64,000 nucleotides of DNA from assembly GCF_030719215.1 (NCBI RefSeq), contig NZ_CP120983.1, positions 4,216,001 to 4,280,000 on the forward strand, read 5' to 3'. The position numbers and the translations under genes are program-made. The DNA comes from Streptomyces sp. Alt3 (GTDB lineage: Bacteria > Actinomycetota > Actinomycetes > Streptomycetales > Streptomycetaceae). The notes below the pieces were generated by a model. The model saw nothing but the letters and a program-made list of their open reading frames with translations. It was not told the DNA's origin and did no database searches. Below are positions 24,155-33,451 of the stretch, piece by piece. Each line of letters opens with the position of its first letter. Position 1 is the stretch's first letter.

Positions 24155-27100
24155 TCAGTCGGGCGTGTCGGTGATCATCGAGTGACGGGGACGTGGACCC
24201 GTGTCCGGGCGGGGGCCCGCTGCCCGCTCGATGGCGGCCTCGACCGCCGCGATCCGGTCCGCCAGCAACCCGAGCGCGCCGACGGCGCGCGACGTGGGAT
24301 CGCCCTCCGGACCGCCGAGGGCCTGGGCGCGCACGTAGGCGGAGGTGACCGCCTGCCGACGCTCCGCCATGGCCGGGGTCAGCGTGCCCCTGAGCTCGGC
24401 CAGTTTCAGCAGGTTCGACTCTGCGCCCGTGGTGAGCGTCTGGGCCTCACCCGCGTAGTGGTCGTCGATGACGGCGGCGAGCTCGTCGTCGTTCATCACG
24501 GGCACGATCCGCTGCGCGATCTTGTTCATGTCGCGGTAGGAGCCCTGCAGGCGGAACGGCGGCTCGGTGCGGCCGGCGTCCGACTGTCCGGCCGACGCGA
24601 TGTACGCCGCGTTCACCGCGAGCACGGTCTCCCTGGCGGTCAGCAGATGACGCAGCACGGAGAGGATCCGGTCCAGTTCGGCCGGCGCGTACGGGTGCTC
24701 CAGCTGTCCGGCGCCCGCGGCGGGAACGCTCCCCGAGGCGAGGCGCACGAGCAGGTCCAGGTCGCCCCGGGAGCGGGCGGCGAGCGGGGCGAGCACGGGG
24801 TTGGCGGTCAGGGCGTTCTCCACGAAGCTCAGGGCGAACACCTCGTCCCGGCCGCTCAGGACGTCGCCGAGATTCCAGACGTCCGCCCGGTTGGCGAGCA
24901 TGTCCGGAATCCGGAACCTGGCGCCGGACTCGGTGTACGGATTGCCCGCCATCACCACGGCGAACCGCTTGCCCCGCAGGTCGTAGCTGCGGGGCTGCCC
25001 GTCCCACACCCCTTCGACGCTGCGGGTGGCGTCGCAGAGCGGAATGAACTTCTGGAGCAGCTCGGGCGAGGTGTGCTGGATGTCGTCCAGGTACAGGAGC
25101 GTGTTGGCGCCCGCCTCGAACGCGAAGTTGATCTTCTCGATCTCCTGGCGCGCGGTCGCGCCGGGAGCCAGCGCCGGGTCGAGGGACGTCACCTCATGGC
25201 CGAGATTCGGCCCGCTGACCTTGACCAGGACCATCCCCAGCCGTTCCGCGACGTACTCCACGAGGGTCGTCTTGCCGTAGCCGGGCGGCGACATGAGGAG
25301 CAGCAGGCCCTGCGAGTCGGTGCGCCGGTCCGCGTCGGCGGTGCCCAGCTGCTTGGCCAGACTGTCGCCGATGAGCGGGAGGTACACCTCGTCCAGCAGC
25401 CGGTTGCGGACGAACGCCGCCATGGCGCGCGGCCGGAGGGAGTCCAGGCGCAGCCGGGAGCGTTCCGCCGCGACCAGGGTGGTGCGCAGTCGCTGGTAGG
25501 CGCGGAAGGACGGCACGGTGCGGGCGCGGAAGGCGGCCGTGCGCGCGAGCAGTTCGTCGAGCCGGACCGGCAGCCGTCCCCGTTCCACGCGTGGGTGGTC
25601 ACCGAGGAGTCCCTCCACGGTCGCGGTGAGCGGCGCGTCGCAGTCGTACCGCTCCAGCTCCGGGCACAGCTCCACGGCGACCGCCTCCGCGAGGTCCCCC
25701 GCGTCCACGTCCGAGCCGCTCGCGGTGGCGTACGAGCCGAGCCAGCCCTCCACCAGCCCGCGCCGGGCCGGGAGGTCCCCGGAGAGTGCGGCCAGGTCCT
25801 CGTCGTACGCCGCAGTGCCGACCGCGCGGCGGAACTTGTCCAGCAGGGTGCGGGCCGAGGCGCTCGTGACGAACCCGGCGGGGCCGCCCGCCAGCTCCTC
25901 GAAGAGGTATGCGGCGACCTCGTGCGGCGCCCCCATCACCGTCGCCCACTCCGTCTGGAGCGTGGCGATGGCGGGAGCGAGGCCGAAGGTGTCCCGGGCG
26001 CGCGCCAGCGAGGCGGCCTGCCGTGTCCAGGACGTCCGCAGCTCCTCGTCGGTCTCGTGCGCCCAGAAGAGCTGGGCCGCCGCGCGGACCGAGGACGGGA
26101 AGCGCAGCAGGCCCGCCCCGGCGAGCAGCCGCAGCAGGACGGTCAGGACGGCGAGGGCGTCCTCGTCGTGGACGCCCCGCTGATGGCCCTCGTCGTACGC
26201 CGCCGCTGCCGCCTCCCGCACGAGCACCGGGAGATCCGCGCCGGCGAGCGCGTCCGCGCCGTGCTCGTCGAGGAGCCGGGCGGCCAGGTGCTCGGCGCGG
26301 TAGACCTCCGGCGTCTCCGAGGGCAGCAGCTGGTCCCAGTGGTCACGGGTCGCCGCGAACTCCGGGTCGGTGACCGGAGCCCGGTAGTCCGTGCCGGTGA
26401 GCGCGAAGGCTGTCCCGTCCCCGGACGGGACCAGGGTGAGGTCGAACGGCTTGCTGTCCACCGCGAACCGGTGGCGGCCCAGCCGGATCGCCGAACCGCC
26501 GTCCGCGTACAGGTCGGCCCGGTCGCGCAGGACGCGACCCGCCTCCTGCCGGGCGGCCTTCAGCCGGCCGTCCAGCTCGTCGGCGCGCACCGGGTCGCCG
26601 AGCGAGCGCAGCTCCTCGGCGGTGCGGCGGACCTTGGCGACCATGGGGTCGGAGGCGAAGTACGTGTGGACGGCGTCCAGGTCCTCCAGCCCGGCCAGCC
26701 GTCGCGAGACCGTCTCCAGGACCCGGACCGCGGACTCCGCGAGCCGCTCGGCGCGTCCGGCACGGGCGTCCTGCAGCGTCTGCTTCCGGCCCGAGAACGC
26801 CTCGTACACCTCCGTACGGCGCTCGGCGAGCCGCACCAGGAAGTCGCCGGACTCGGCGAAGCGCGACTCCAGGTTCTCCAGCTGGAGCAGGACCCGGGCC
26901 AGCTGCTCGTCGCAGGAGTCGGGGGAGTCCGCCGAGGCGAGCGCTCCCGTGACGGCCTGCCCGAGCAGGGCGAACTCCGCGGCGAACTCGGCCTGCCCCT
27001 CCCGGGCCACCAGCTCCCTGCGCCGGGCGTCGAGCGTCGCCCGGGCGCGGTTGGCGCCGCCCAGGACCTCGGCGATCCGCTCCAGGACCGACGTACGGAC

Positions 27101-29035
27101 GGTGGCGTCGCCCATGTCCAGCCCGGCTACGACGTCCGTGACCGTCCTCAGGCCGTCCGTGATCTCCGCCAGCCGGTCCCCGGCCGCCGTGGCCTCGGCC
27201 ACGGTCGCCGGCTCGCCGGCCGCCGCGGTGATCCGCCCGAGGTCCTCGTGGTACCCGGCGAACGCGTCCTCGCCGGCGAGGAAGGCGACCGCCCGCTGTG
27301 CGGCCGTCTCCAGTTCGCGTCCGGTCTCCTCGCGGAGCGCGGCGATGCGGTCGGTGTCGGCGTACCGCATGTCGGCCAGGGTCGCCAGGCGTCCGTGGGA
27401 CCTGCGCAGTTCGGTGAGTCCGTCGACCCACGCGGCGGCCGAGCGCGGGGCGTCACCCCGGATGCGGCGGACCAGCGCGGTGAGCCCGGTGGCCGCCTCG
27501 TCGAGTGCGGCGGCGGCCTGTCCGGTCAGCTCCTGGACGGTCTCGAACTCGGCCAGGACCTGGCGGGCGGTGGCTCCCAGGTCCTCCAGCGGCTCGGCGA
27601 GCGAGCCCAGTGCGGGGTCGGCGAGCCAGTGGTAACGGTCCCCCGCGCGGGTGCAGTCGGCGACGAGCCTGCCGTACACCGCGGTCGTCGGGGTCATGTC
27701 CCGTACGCCGTGTGCCAGGGCCAGGCAGTCGGAGATACCGCGCACCAGGTCGGCATTGCCGGTCCGGGCGATCGGGCCCGTGCCGGGGGGACGGGAGGCG
27801 GCGTAGGTGTCGGAGACGTAGGGGGTCTGCCAGCGCTGCAGGTGGTGCACCCGCGCCGGGCCGTCGGCACCGTCCTTCAGCAGGAACAGGGTGCCGTCGT
27901 CGAGGAGGGCGTGACCCCGGCCGAGCAGCGGGGTGGCGACCTCCTGACGGATCAGGTTGTAGGGGAGGAGCAGGGTGCGGTTGTCGTCCCGGGACCGGAA
28001 GACGTGGAGCATGTCCTCACCGTTGGGCGAACGGACGGTGCCCTCGAGGACGGGGTCGCCGAACTCCCCCGCGGTGTCGAATGTCTTGGTCCTGCCGGTG
28101 GTGAGGTAGTAGCCGCCGGGGAAGATGATCCCCTGGTCCTCGGGCAGCAGGAGGCAGGACGGGCCGATCGCGTCGAGCCGCAGCACGGTGGACAGCAGGG
28201 TGTTGAAGACCAGGTGCCGCCAGGCCTCCTCCTTGTACGGGCGCACCCGCAGCAGGATCAGGGGGCCCGCCACGGCGTACTCGACGGCGGCGTCCGCCAG
28301 CGACTGCAGCGGCTCGTCGACGGGCTCCTCGTGGATGCCGTCGGGGGACTCGGTGTCGTCGGCCGTCTTGACGGTCAGGGTGCCGCCCAGCGTGTCCACG
28401 AAGACCGTGTCCAGGACGGCGATGTGCGGGTGCCGGCCGGGCCTGTGGGCGTCCCGGCCCACCGGCGTCCACTCGAAGTCGTGCGAGGGCGGGAAGACGT
28501 GGTCGCGCTCGCCCCGGGCGTCCAGGAACGCCCCGGGCGCACCGTCCGGGCCGAGCGCCCAGCGGAGGACGCGGATGTCCTCGGCGGTCTCCCCGGTGCG
28601 GAACACGGCGAGCAGACGGCCGTTGACGCGCCGCAGCCGGAGCAGCCGGGCGTCACGGTAGTAGCGGTGCAGGCCGGCGAACTCGCGTACGAAGGCCTCG
28701 TCGTCCAGCAGGCCCGCTTCCGACTCCTCCAGGCCGGGCTCACGCAGGACGAGGACGTCACCGACGCCCGCCTCCCCGCGCGCGCCGGGGCCGCGCTCGT
28801 AGCCGAACAGCAGGCGCCCGCCCACGGGGACGAGATCGCGGGCCACCGAGGCGTGCTCCGTGGCCACCTGCTCGGTGGCGAGCAGGTGCAGCCCGGCGGA
28901 GCCGAACTCCTCGGTCCGCCGCGCGTCGAGCGCCTCGGCCCGCCGGACCAGCTCGTCCGCCTGCTCCCGGAGCCTGCGCCGGAGCACCTCGTAGGCATCC
29001 GCATCGGCATCGGTGAAGGTGATGTCGCGGTCCAT
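24155..29035 (-). CDS. giant AAA-type ATPase (DNA-repair-ATPase-like family)
   Basis: 1626 residues. The N-terminal half has short beta-rich segments (HPHIAVLDTVFVDTLGGTL, LRVRPYKEEAWRHLVFNTLL) and a long central helical part (about 430-900) likely forming coiled coils. The AAA module is at about 1240-1420: Walker A in MSPPGYGKTTLVEYVAERLG, Walker B in NTLLYLDDIQHTSPELLQ, and the sensor-1 Asn in FAVVMAGNPYTESGARF. I assign it to the large family annotated as DNA repair ATPase; that name is not functional evidence. ATG at 29035 is preferred because AGGGAG lies eight bases upstream; an in-frame GTG at 29041 is too close. It sits between a flotillin gene and a channel-like gene on one strand, which suggests a membrane-associated remodelling role (inference). 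Confidence 0.8.
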   Translation of the reverse strand: MDRDITFTDADADAYEVLRRRLREQADELVRRAEALDARRTEEFGSAGLHLLATEQVATEHASVARDLVPVGGRLLFGYERGPGARGEAGVGDVLVLREPGLEESEAGLLDDEAFVREFAGLHRYYRDARLLRLRRVNGRLLAVFRTGETAEDIRVLRWALGPDGAPGAFLDARGERDHVFPPSHDFEWTPVGRDAHRPGRHPHIAVLDTVFVDTLGGTLTVKTADDTESPDGIHEEPVDEPLQSLADAAVEYAVAGPLILLRVRPYKEEAWRHLVFNTLLSTVLRLDAIGPSCLLLPEDQGIIFPGGYYLTTGRTKTFDTAGEFGDPVLEGTVRSPNGEDMLHVFRSRDDNRTLLLPYNLIRQEVATPLLGRGHALLDDGTLFLLKDGADGPARVHHLQRWQTPYVSDTYAASRPPGTGPIARTGNADLVRGISDCLALAHGVRDMTPTTAVYGRLVADCTRAGDRYHWLADPALGSLAEPLEDLGATARQVLAEFETVQELTGQAAAALDEAATGLTALVRRIRGDAPRSAAAWVDGLTELRRSHGRLATLADMRYADTDRIAALREETGRELETAAQRAVAFLAGEDAFAGYHEDLGRITAAAGEPATVAEATAAGDRLAEITDGLRTVTDVVAGLDMGDATVRTSVLERIAEVLGGANRARATLDARRRELVAREGQAEFAAEFALLGQAVTGALASADSPDSCDEQLARVLLQLENLESRFAESGDFLVRLAERRTEVYEAFSGRKQTLQDARAGRAERLAESAVRVLETVSRRLAGLEDLDAVHTYFASDPMVAKVRRTAEELRSLGDPVRADELDGRLKAARQEAGRVLRDRADLYADGGSAIRLGRHRFAVDSKPFDLTLVPSGDGTAFALTGTDYRAPVTDPEFAATRDHWDQLLPSETPEVYRAEHLAARLLDEHGADALAGADLPVLVREAAAAAYDEGHQRGVHDEDALAVLTVLLRLLAGAGLLRFPSSVRAAAQLFWAHETDEELRTSWTRQAASLARARDTFGLAPAIATLQTEWATVMGAPHEVAAYLFEELAGGPAGFVTSASARTLLDKFRRAVGTAAYDEDLAALSGDLPARRGLVEGWLGSYATASGSDVDAGDLAEAVAVELCPELERYDCDAPLTATVEGLLGDHPRVERGRLPVRLDELLARTAAFRARTVPSFRAYQRLRTTLVAAERSRLRLDSLRPRAMAAFVRNRLLDEVYLPLIGDSLAKQLGTADADRRTDSQGLLLLMSPPGYGKTTLVEYVAERLGMVLVKVSGPNLGHEVTSLDPALAPGATARQEIEKINFAFEAGANTLLYLDDIQHTSPELLQKFIPLCDATRSVEGVWDGQPRSYDLRGKRFAVVMAGNPYTESGARFRIPDMLANRADVWNLGDVLSGRDEVFALSFVENALTANPVLAPLAARSRGDLDLLVRLASGSVPAAGAGQLEHPYAPAELDRILSVLRHLLTARETVLAVNAAYIASAGQSDAGRTEPPFRLQGSYRDMNKIAQRIVPVMNDDELAAVIDDHYAGEAQTLTTGAESNLLKLAELRGTLTPAMAERRQAVTSAYVRAQALGGPEGDPTSRAVGALGLLADRIAAVEAAIERAAGPRPDTGPRPRHSMITDTPD

Positions 29036-29183
29036 GCGCACTGCTCCCTACGAGATGACGTCCATCGAGCCGGGCCGCCCGGCATCGGCGGCCCTCTTCC
29101 CCGGCCGGGCCCCCCGGGCCCCGGCCCCGGCCCTTCGGCGGCCGTGGACAGCGGGTGCCCAGGCCGCCGGGCGGGCCCTGCTC

Positions 29184-31310
29184 CTACACGGCGGCAGCCC
29201 CGTTGTGTGCGGGCGGCGCCGGGGCCGTCCCGTTCGCCGAGGGTGCTCCCGTCAGCGACGAGACGCTCATCCCCGCCAGTCCCAGCTCCTCCGCCGCGGC
29301 GAGCAGCTGCTTCACCTGGCCCGAGGCCGCTCCCGGCGCCCCCATCAGACGTGTGAGCAGGGCGGACACCGTCAGGTTCTGCACGTCCCCGGAGGACAGG
29401 GACCCCAGGACCCGGGTCAGGTCGTCCGTGAACGTCCCCCGGCCGTCGAGCCAGGGCCCGGCCAGCGCCTGCACGGTCTTCGAGTTGTCCACGAAGCCGT
29501 CCACGCTCCGGCCCAGGGAGACCGAGGACACCAGCCGGTCGAAGAAGACGGAGTCGCCCCCGACGATGTCGATGTCCGCGTTCTCCAGTCCCGTCGCCAG
29601 CACGGTCGCCTGTGCCTCCGCGACCTGGCGCCGGACCTCGAACTCCGCGAGACGGATCTCCTTCTCCGCGTCCAGCCGCAGCCGGTACTCCTCGTGCTCC
29701 CGCGAGGCCTCGTCGAGCGCCGCCATAGCCGCGGCCTTCTCGGTGAGCCCCTCCGCCTCCGCCTTCAGCTTCTCGCCGATCACCGCCGCGTCCGCGGACG
29801 CCTGCGCCTGCGTGCCCTCCGCGACCGCCAGGGCCTTCAGACGCGCCCCCTCCGCCTCGGCCCGCAGCCGTGCCTCGGTGGCCTGCGCCTCCGCGAGACC
29901 GGCCTTCTCGGTGACCTCGGCCTCGGCCTCACGGACCTGGACCTCCGCGAGCCCGGCCGCCGCGTTCTCGGCCTGGATGCCCTCGGCGAGCCGCAGCTTC
30001 GCCTGCGCGTCGAGGTCGGCCGTCTTCAGCCGCGCGTCCGCGAGTGTCAGCTGCTCGGCCGCCAGGTGGACCGCCGCCGCCTCCGCGGCCTCCGCCGCCT
30101 TGATGTCCTTGACCAGCTTCTCCTGGGCCTCCGCCTCAGCGGCGATGATCACGGACCTGCGGGTGCGCTCCGACTCCTCGACGGACCGCAGCGTCAGGAT
30201 CGACTCCTCCTGCTCGGCGACCGTGCGGTCCACCGCGATCCGCTCCCGGATCACGTCCGCGACCTCACGGCGCTCCGCCTCGACCTCCTTCGTCGCGGCG
30301 ATCCGGTTCAGCTCGGTCTCCCGCTCGCGCCCGATGACCTCCAGCAGCCGGTCCTTCTCGATGCGCTCGTTCTCCACAGCGATGACGCGCTCACGGTTCT
30401 TCTGCGCGACGGCGACCTCGCGGGCCTGGTTCTCCCGCTGGACGCCGAGCTGCTCCTCGGTGCGGAGGAACGCGCTCTGCGCACCGAGCCGCTCCTCCTC
30501 CTGCACCCGTGCGGTGGCCGACTCCTCGCGGGCACGCAGCGTCTCGACCTCGCGCCGCTGCTTGATCTCGGCCTCGGCCTGCCGGCGCTCCAGCTCCAGG
30601 ATGGTCTCCCGGGCGTCGACGTCCTGCCGGGTGATCTCCTTCTGCTCGGTGCGCTGGAACTCGTTGGTCCGCACGTGCTCGATCGCCGTCAGTTCGGTGA
30701 TCTTCCGGATACCCTGCGCGTCCAGGATGTTGGCACCGTCGAGCTGCGCCATCGGCGTCTGCTCGAGGAAGTCGATCGCGGCGTCGTCGAGGTGGTAGCC
30801 GTTCAGGTCCGTCCCGATGACCCGGATGATCCGGTCCCGGAACTCCTCACGCTTGGTGTACAGGTCGACGAAGTCGAGCTGCTTGCCCACGGTCTTGAGC
30901 GCTTCGGAGAACTTCGCGGCGAAGAACTCCTGGATGGCGATCTTGTCGCTCGCCCGCTCCGTGCCGATGGCCTGCGCGACCTTGATGACGTCCTCGACGG
31001 TCTTGTTGACGCGGACGAAGAACGTGATGTGGATGTCGGCGCGGATGTTGTCCTGGCAGATCAGGCCCTCACGCCCGGTCCGGCGGATCTCGATGGTCTT
31101 CACCGAGATGTCCATGGTCTCGGCCTTGTGCAGTACCGGCAGGACCACGGCGCCGGTGAAGGTGACGTCGACCTTCTTGGTCTTGGAGATGATCAGCGCC
31201 TTCCCCTGCTCGACCTTGCGGAAGAGGCGGGTGATGACGAGGAGCAGAGCGACGGTGATGAGCAGGACAACGGCGACGAGCACGCCGATGCCCCAGGAGA
31301 TGGCATCCAT
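29184..31310 (-). CDS. YqiK-like flotillin (SPFH-domain membrane protein)
   Basis: 708 residues. An N-terminal membrane hairpin (WGIGVLVAVVLLITVALLLVITRLF) is followed by an SPFH domain (GKALIISKTKKVDVTFTG, HKAETMDISVKTIEIRR, NIRADIHITFFVRVNKTVEDVIKVAQ) and a very long Ala/Glu/Arg-rich coiled coil (about 230-590). The C-terminus is Gly/Ala-rich. Flotillins scaffold membrane microdomains and affect fluidity, shape and protein complexes. The preceding YqiJ-like gene gives the same pairing as E. coli yqiJ-yqiK. AAGGAC precedes the ATG. The 148-base gap to the ATPase gene is GC-rich with no clear terminator. Confidence 0.88.
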   Translation of the reverse strand: MDAISWGIGVLVAVVLLITVALLLVITRLFRKVEQGKALIISKTKKVDVTFTGAVVLPVLHKAETMDISVKTIEIRRTGREGLICQDNIRADIHITFFVRVNKTVEDVIKVAQAIGTERASDKIAIQEFFAAKFSEALKTVGKQLDFVDLYTKREEFRDRIIRVIGTDLNGYHLDDAAIDFLEQTPMAQLDGANILDAQGIRKITELTAIEHVRTNEFQRTEQKEITRQDVDARETILELERRQAEAEIKQRREVETLRAREESATARVQEEERLGAQSAFLRTEEQLGVQRENQAREVAVAQKNRERVIAVENERIEKDRLLEVIGRERETELNRIAATKEVEAERREVADVIRERIAVDRTVAEQEESILTLRSVEESERTRRSVIIAAEAEAQEKLVKDIKAAEAAEAAAVHLAAEQLTLADARLKTADLDAQAKLRLAEGIQAENAAAGLAEVQVREAEAEVTEKAGLAEAQATEARLRAEAEGARLKALAVAEGTQAQASADAAVIGEKLKAEAEGLTEKAAAMAALDEASREHEEYRLRLDAEKEIRLAEFEVRRQVAEAQATVLATGLENADIDIVGGDSVFFDRLVSSVSLGRSVDGFVDNSKTVQALAGPWLDGRGTFTDDLTRVLGSLSSGDVQNLTVSALLTRLMGAPGAASGQVKQLLAAAEELGLAGMSVSSLTGAPSANGTAPAPPAHNGAAAV

Positions 31311-31412
31311 GACAGTCCTTGACGGCTGGTGGGACGTACGAAGTTGAAGGCGCGCGCCCGTGTGACGGCACGCGGAACCACGGGCCCGGGGCCCGGAGAA
31401 GGGGAAGGAGGG

Positions 31413-32051
31413 TCAGACGGCCTTGCGCGGCAGGGGGTGCGGGGCGAGCGCCGCGTCGTACGGCGAGACCCAGAAGAACTCGCCGTCGGCGTCGTACGCG
31501 TAGAGGAGCCCCGTGCTGCCGGAGGTGAGCACCGCACCCGGTGCGGACGGCGCCGGCGGCTGCCGTACCTGCACGATCGCGGTCGAACCGTCGGCTGCCG
31601 CGACCTCGGCCTGGCCGAAGTCGGCGCTGACGGATCCCGTGCGGACCGTGCAGACCTGACCCACGAAGTCCTGCAGGGATGGAGGAGGTTCCGCGGGGAA
31701 GAACCGGCGGAATCGGTGTACCAGCATGCGGACCACCCCCCAGGCGATCAGAAGTGCCCCCGCCAGGACGGCGAGGTGGAGCAACGCCCGCGCGGTGCCG
31801 GTGACTCCGCTGCGGAGCACCAGGACGGAACCGGCCAGGCAGGTGAACCAGGAGAGGACGACGACGAGCGACACCGACACGGAGACCGGCACCCCGCCGA
31901 AGCCGGCAGCTTCGGTGTCGAGGTCGGTGTCGAAGGAGTCGGCCCCGGCCGCACCGGCCAGCACCAGCAGCCAGAAGCAGACGACGACCACCAGGGCGGC
32001 GCCGAGGACGACGGCCGGAAAGGTGGTGGCCGCGGAAAGAAACTCGGTCAT
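31413..32051 (-). CDS. YqiJ-like membrane protein with C-terminal OB-type domain
   Basis: 212 residues. Three hydrophobic segments (TTFPAVVLGAALVVVVCFWLLVLA, VSVSVSLVVVLSWFTCLAGSVLVL, LLHLAVLAGALLIAWGVVRML) and a soluble C-terminal domain (about 125-200: SLQDFVGQVCTVRTGSV, ADGSTAIVQVRQP), which fits the OB-like fold of NfeD/YqiJ partners of SPFH proteins. It is the first gene of the minus-strand flotillin-ATPase-channel cluster. The promoter region, 282 bases up to the divergent PucR gene, contains a triple 11-bp repeat and a palindrome. Confidence 0.82.
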   Translation of the reverse strand: MTEFLSAATTFPAVVLGAALVVVVCFWLLVLAGAAGADSFDTDLDTEAAGFGGVPVSVSVSLVVVLSWFTCLAGSVLVLRSGVTGTARALLHLAVLAGALLIAWGVVRMLVHRFRRFFPAEPPPSLQDFVGQVCTVRTGSVSADFGQAEVAAADGSTAIVQVRQPPAPSAPGAVLTSGSTGLLYAYDADGEFFWVSPYDAALAPHPLPRKAV

Positions 32052-32152
32052 CGGTCCTGCCCCCCGTCCCAACTGCTCCCGTACGCCCCGGGGACGCGGG
32101 TGGCAGGGGTGCCGGTGCCGCGACACCGCGAACGGCGCCGCAGCAACCGGTT

Positions 32153-32185
32153 GCTTCCCCCGTGCTTCCCCCGTACTTCCCCCGT
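32153..32185. repeat. three tandem 11-bp repeats in the yqiJ-like/pucR intergenic region
   Basis: GCTTCCCCCGT, GCTTCCCCCGT and ACTTCCCCCGT follow one another without a spacer. The 11-base period places each copy on the same helix face, as in multi-subunit operators. It lies 102 bases upstream of the yqiJ-like start. Confidence 0.7.
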
Positions 32186-32229
32186 GTGTTGCTGGACCGA
32201 TCGTGCCAGCCGGGGCGCCCCGGGCGCAT

Positions 32230-32252
32230 TGCCGGAATCCGGCAGCCTTCAC
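32230..32252. promoter_or_regulatory. palindrome shared with the second flotillin locus
   Basis: TGCCGGA-A-TCCGGCA is a perfect 15-base palindrome, followed by GCCTTCAC. A near-identical copy (TGCCGGA-G-TCCGGCA, then GTCTTTAC) lies at 40404-40426. It is between the divergent yqiJ-like and PucR genes, 82 bases before the PucR start. Confidence 0.6.
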
Positions 32253-32333
32253 CGGTCCCGCCTGCCGGGCACCGGCACCCGCGCCCGCGCGTTGACGGGA
32301 GGACAGAGTTGTTCATGTACGGAGGAGTGCGCC

Positions 32334-33401
32334 GTGGCGGAGCCCGAGATTCCCGAGCGATTCCTGGAGGGGTATGCCGGAATTCTGTCCGAGGTCGCGG
32401 ACACCGGCCGCCGGCTCACCCGGGACGAACTGGAGACGCGGCGCGCCCTCGGCCGTGAGGCCGCCGAGGCGGGACACCAGCTGCGGGCGCTCGTGCGGCT
32501 CCATCTCTCGGAGACCCGCGCCGTCTGGTCGGACGGTGCGGCGCGCTCGTCGTCCACCGATTCCGTGCTGGGCGCCGTGGAACAGGCGGTCGACGCCTTC
32601 GCGGAGGGCTTCGAGCGGGCGCAGCGCCTCACCGTGCGGCGCGAGGAGGCGGCACGGCGGGAGTTCATCGACGACCTGCTGTACGGGCGCAGCGACCTGG
32701 GCAGACTCGCGGAGCGCGCCACCCGGTTCGGGCTGCGGCTCTCGCGGGCGCACGCCGTCGCGGTTGCGGCGGGACCCGAGGCGTACACCGAGTCGGACGC
32801 CGTGCCGCGGAGTGTGGAGGCGGCGCTGCTCGCGCGCTTCAGCGGTCGGAAGATCCTGCTCACGACGAAGGACGGGCGCCTCGTCTGCATAGCCCCCGGC
32901 AGTCAGCCGGACGTCCTGAGGTACTTCGCCAAGCAGGCGCACGCCGCGACGGACGGCCACCAGGTCGCGGTCGGCCGCCCGCACCGCGGCCCAGGCGGGG
33001 TGGTCCACTCCTACGACGAGGCGCTCGAAGCCCTCGACCTGGCACAGCGGATGCGGCTCGACGACCCCGTCCTGTACGCCGCCGACCTGTTGGTCTACCC
33101 GGTGCTGACGAGGGACCGGCAGGCGATGGCCGATCTGGTGCGCAGCGAGCTCGGCCCGCTCAAGGAGGCGCGGGGCGGCGCGGAGTCACTGCTGCGGACG
33201 CTGTCCGTGTACTTCGACGCGGGCTGCGTCGCCGCCGAGACGGCCCGCCGGCTGTCGCTCAGCGTGCGCGCGCTGACGTACCGGCTGGAGCGGATACACC
33301 AGCTGACCGGATCCGATCCGTCCGACCCGATGCACCGCTACACGCTGCAGACGGCGGTGATCGGCGCCCAGTTGCTCGACTGGCCGGCGAAGGAGCTCTG
33401 A
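32334..33401 (+). CDS. PucR-family transcriptional regulator
   Basis: 355 residues. The N-terminal two-thirds are helical (RFLEGYAGILSEVADTGRRLTRDELETRR) with a middle CdaR/GGDEF-like region (HAVAVAAGPEAYTES, RKILLTTKDGRLVCIAP, VAVGRPHRGPGGVVHSYDEALEALDLA). The C-terminal PucR HTH is clear: LLRTLSVYFDAGCVAAETARRLSLSVRALTYRLERIHQLTG. The start is GTG 32334, because GGAGGAG ends six bases before it; the open frame upstream is non-coding. Divergent from the flotillin cluster, so it is the first candidate for its regulator and may bind the palindrome or triple repeat in between. No effector can be inferred. Confidence 0.88.
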   Translation: MAEPEIPERFLEGYAGILSEVADTGRRLTRDELETRRALGREAAEAGHQLRALVRLHLSETRAVWSDGAARSSSTDSVLGAVEQAVDAFAEGFERAQRLTVRREEAARREFIDDLLYGRSDLGRLAERATRFGLRLSRAHAVAVAAGPEAYTESDAVPRSVEAALLARFSGRKILLTTKDGRLVCIAPGSQPDVLRYFAKQAHAATDGHQVAVGRPHRGPGGVVHSYDEALEALDLAQRMRLDDPVLYAADLLVYPVLTRDRQAMADLVRSELGPLKEARGGAESLLRTLSVYFDAGCVAAETARRLSLSVRALTYRLERIHQLTGSDPSDPMHRYTLQTAVIGAQLLDWPAKEL

Positions 33402-33409
33402 CCCGGTGC

Positions 33410-33440
33410 GGGTGCGGCCCGTCGGCGTGGGGCCGCACCC
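33410..33440. terminator. bidirectional terminator between pucR and terB genes
   Basis: GGGTGCGGCCC pairs perfectly over 11 bp around a 9-base loop, between two convergent genes. Confidence 0.75.
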
Positions 33441-33451
33441 GTGTCACGGTC

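Noticed and set aside
24116..29356. A 1746-codon plus-strand open frame antisense to the large ATPase gene
   Set aside because: Codon positions show G/C bias only for the minus-strand frame; the plus translation is Arg/Gly/Val-rich low-complexity typical of antisense reading in high-GC DNA.
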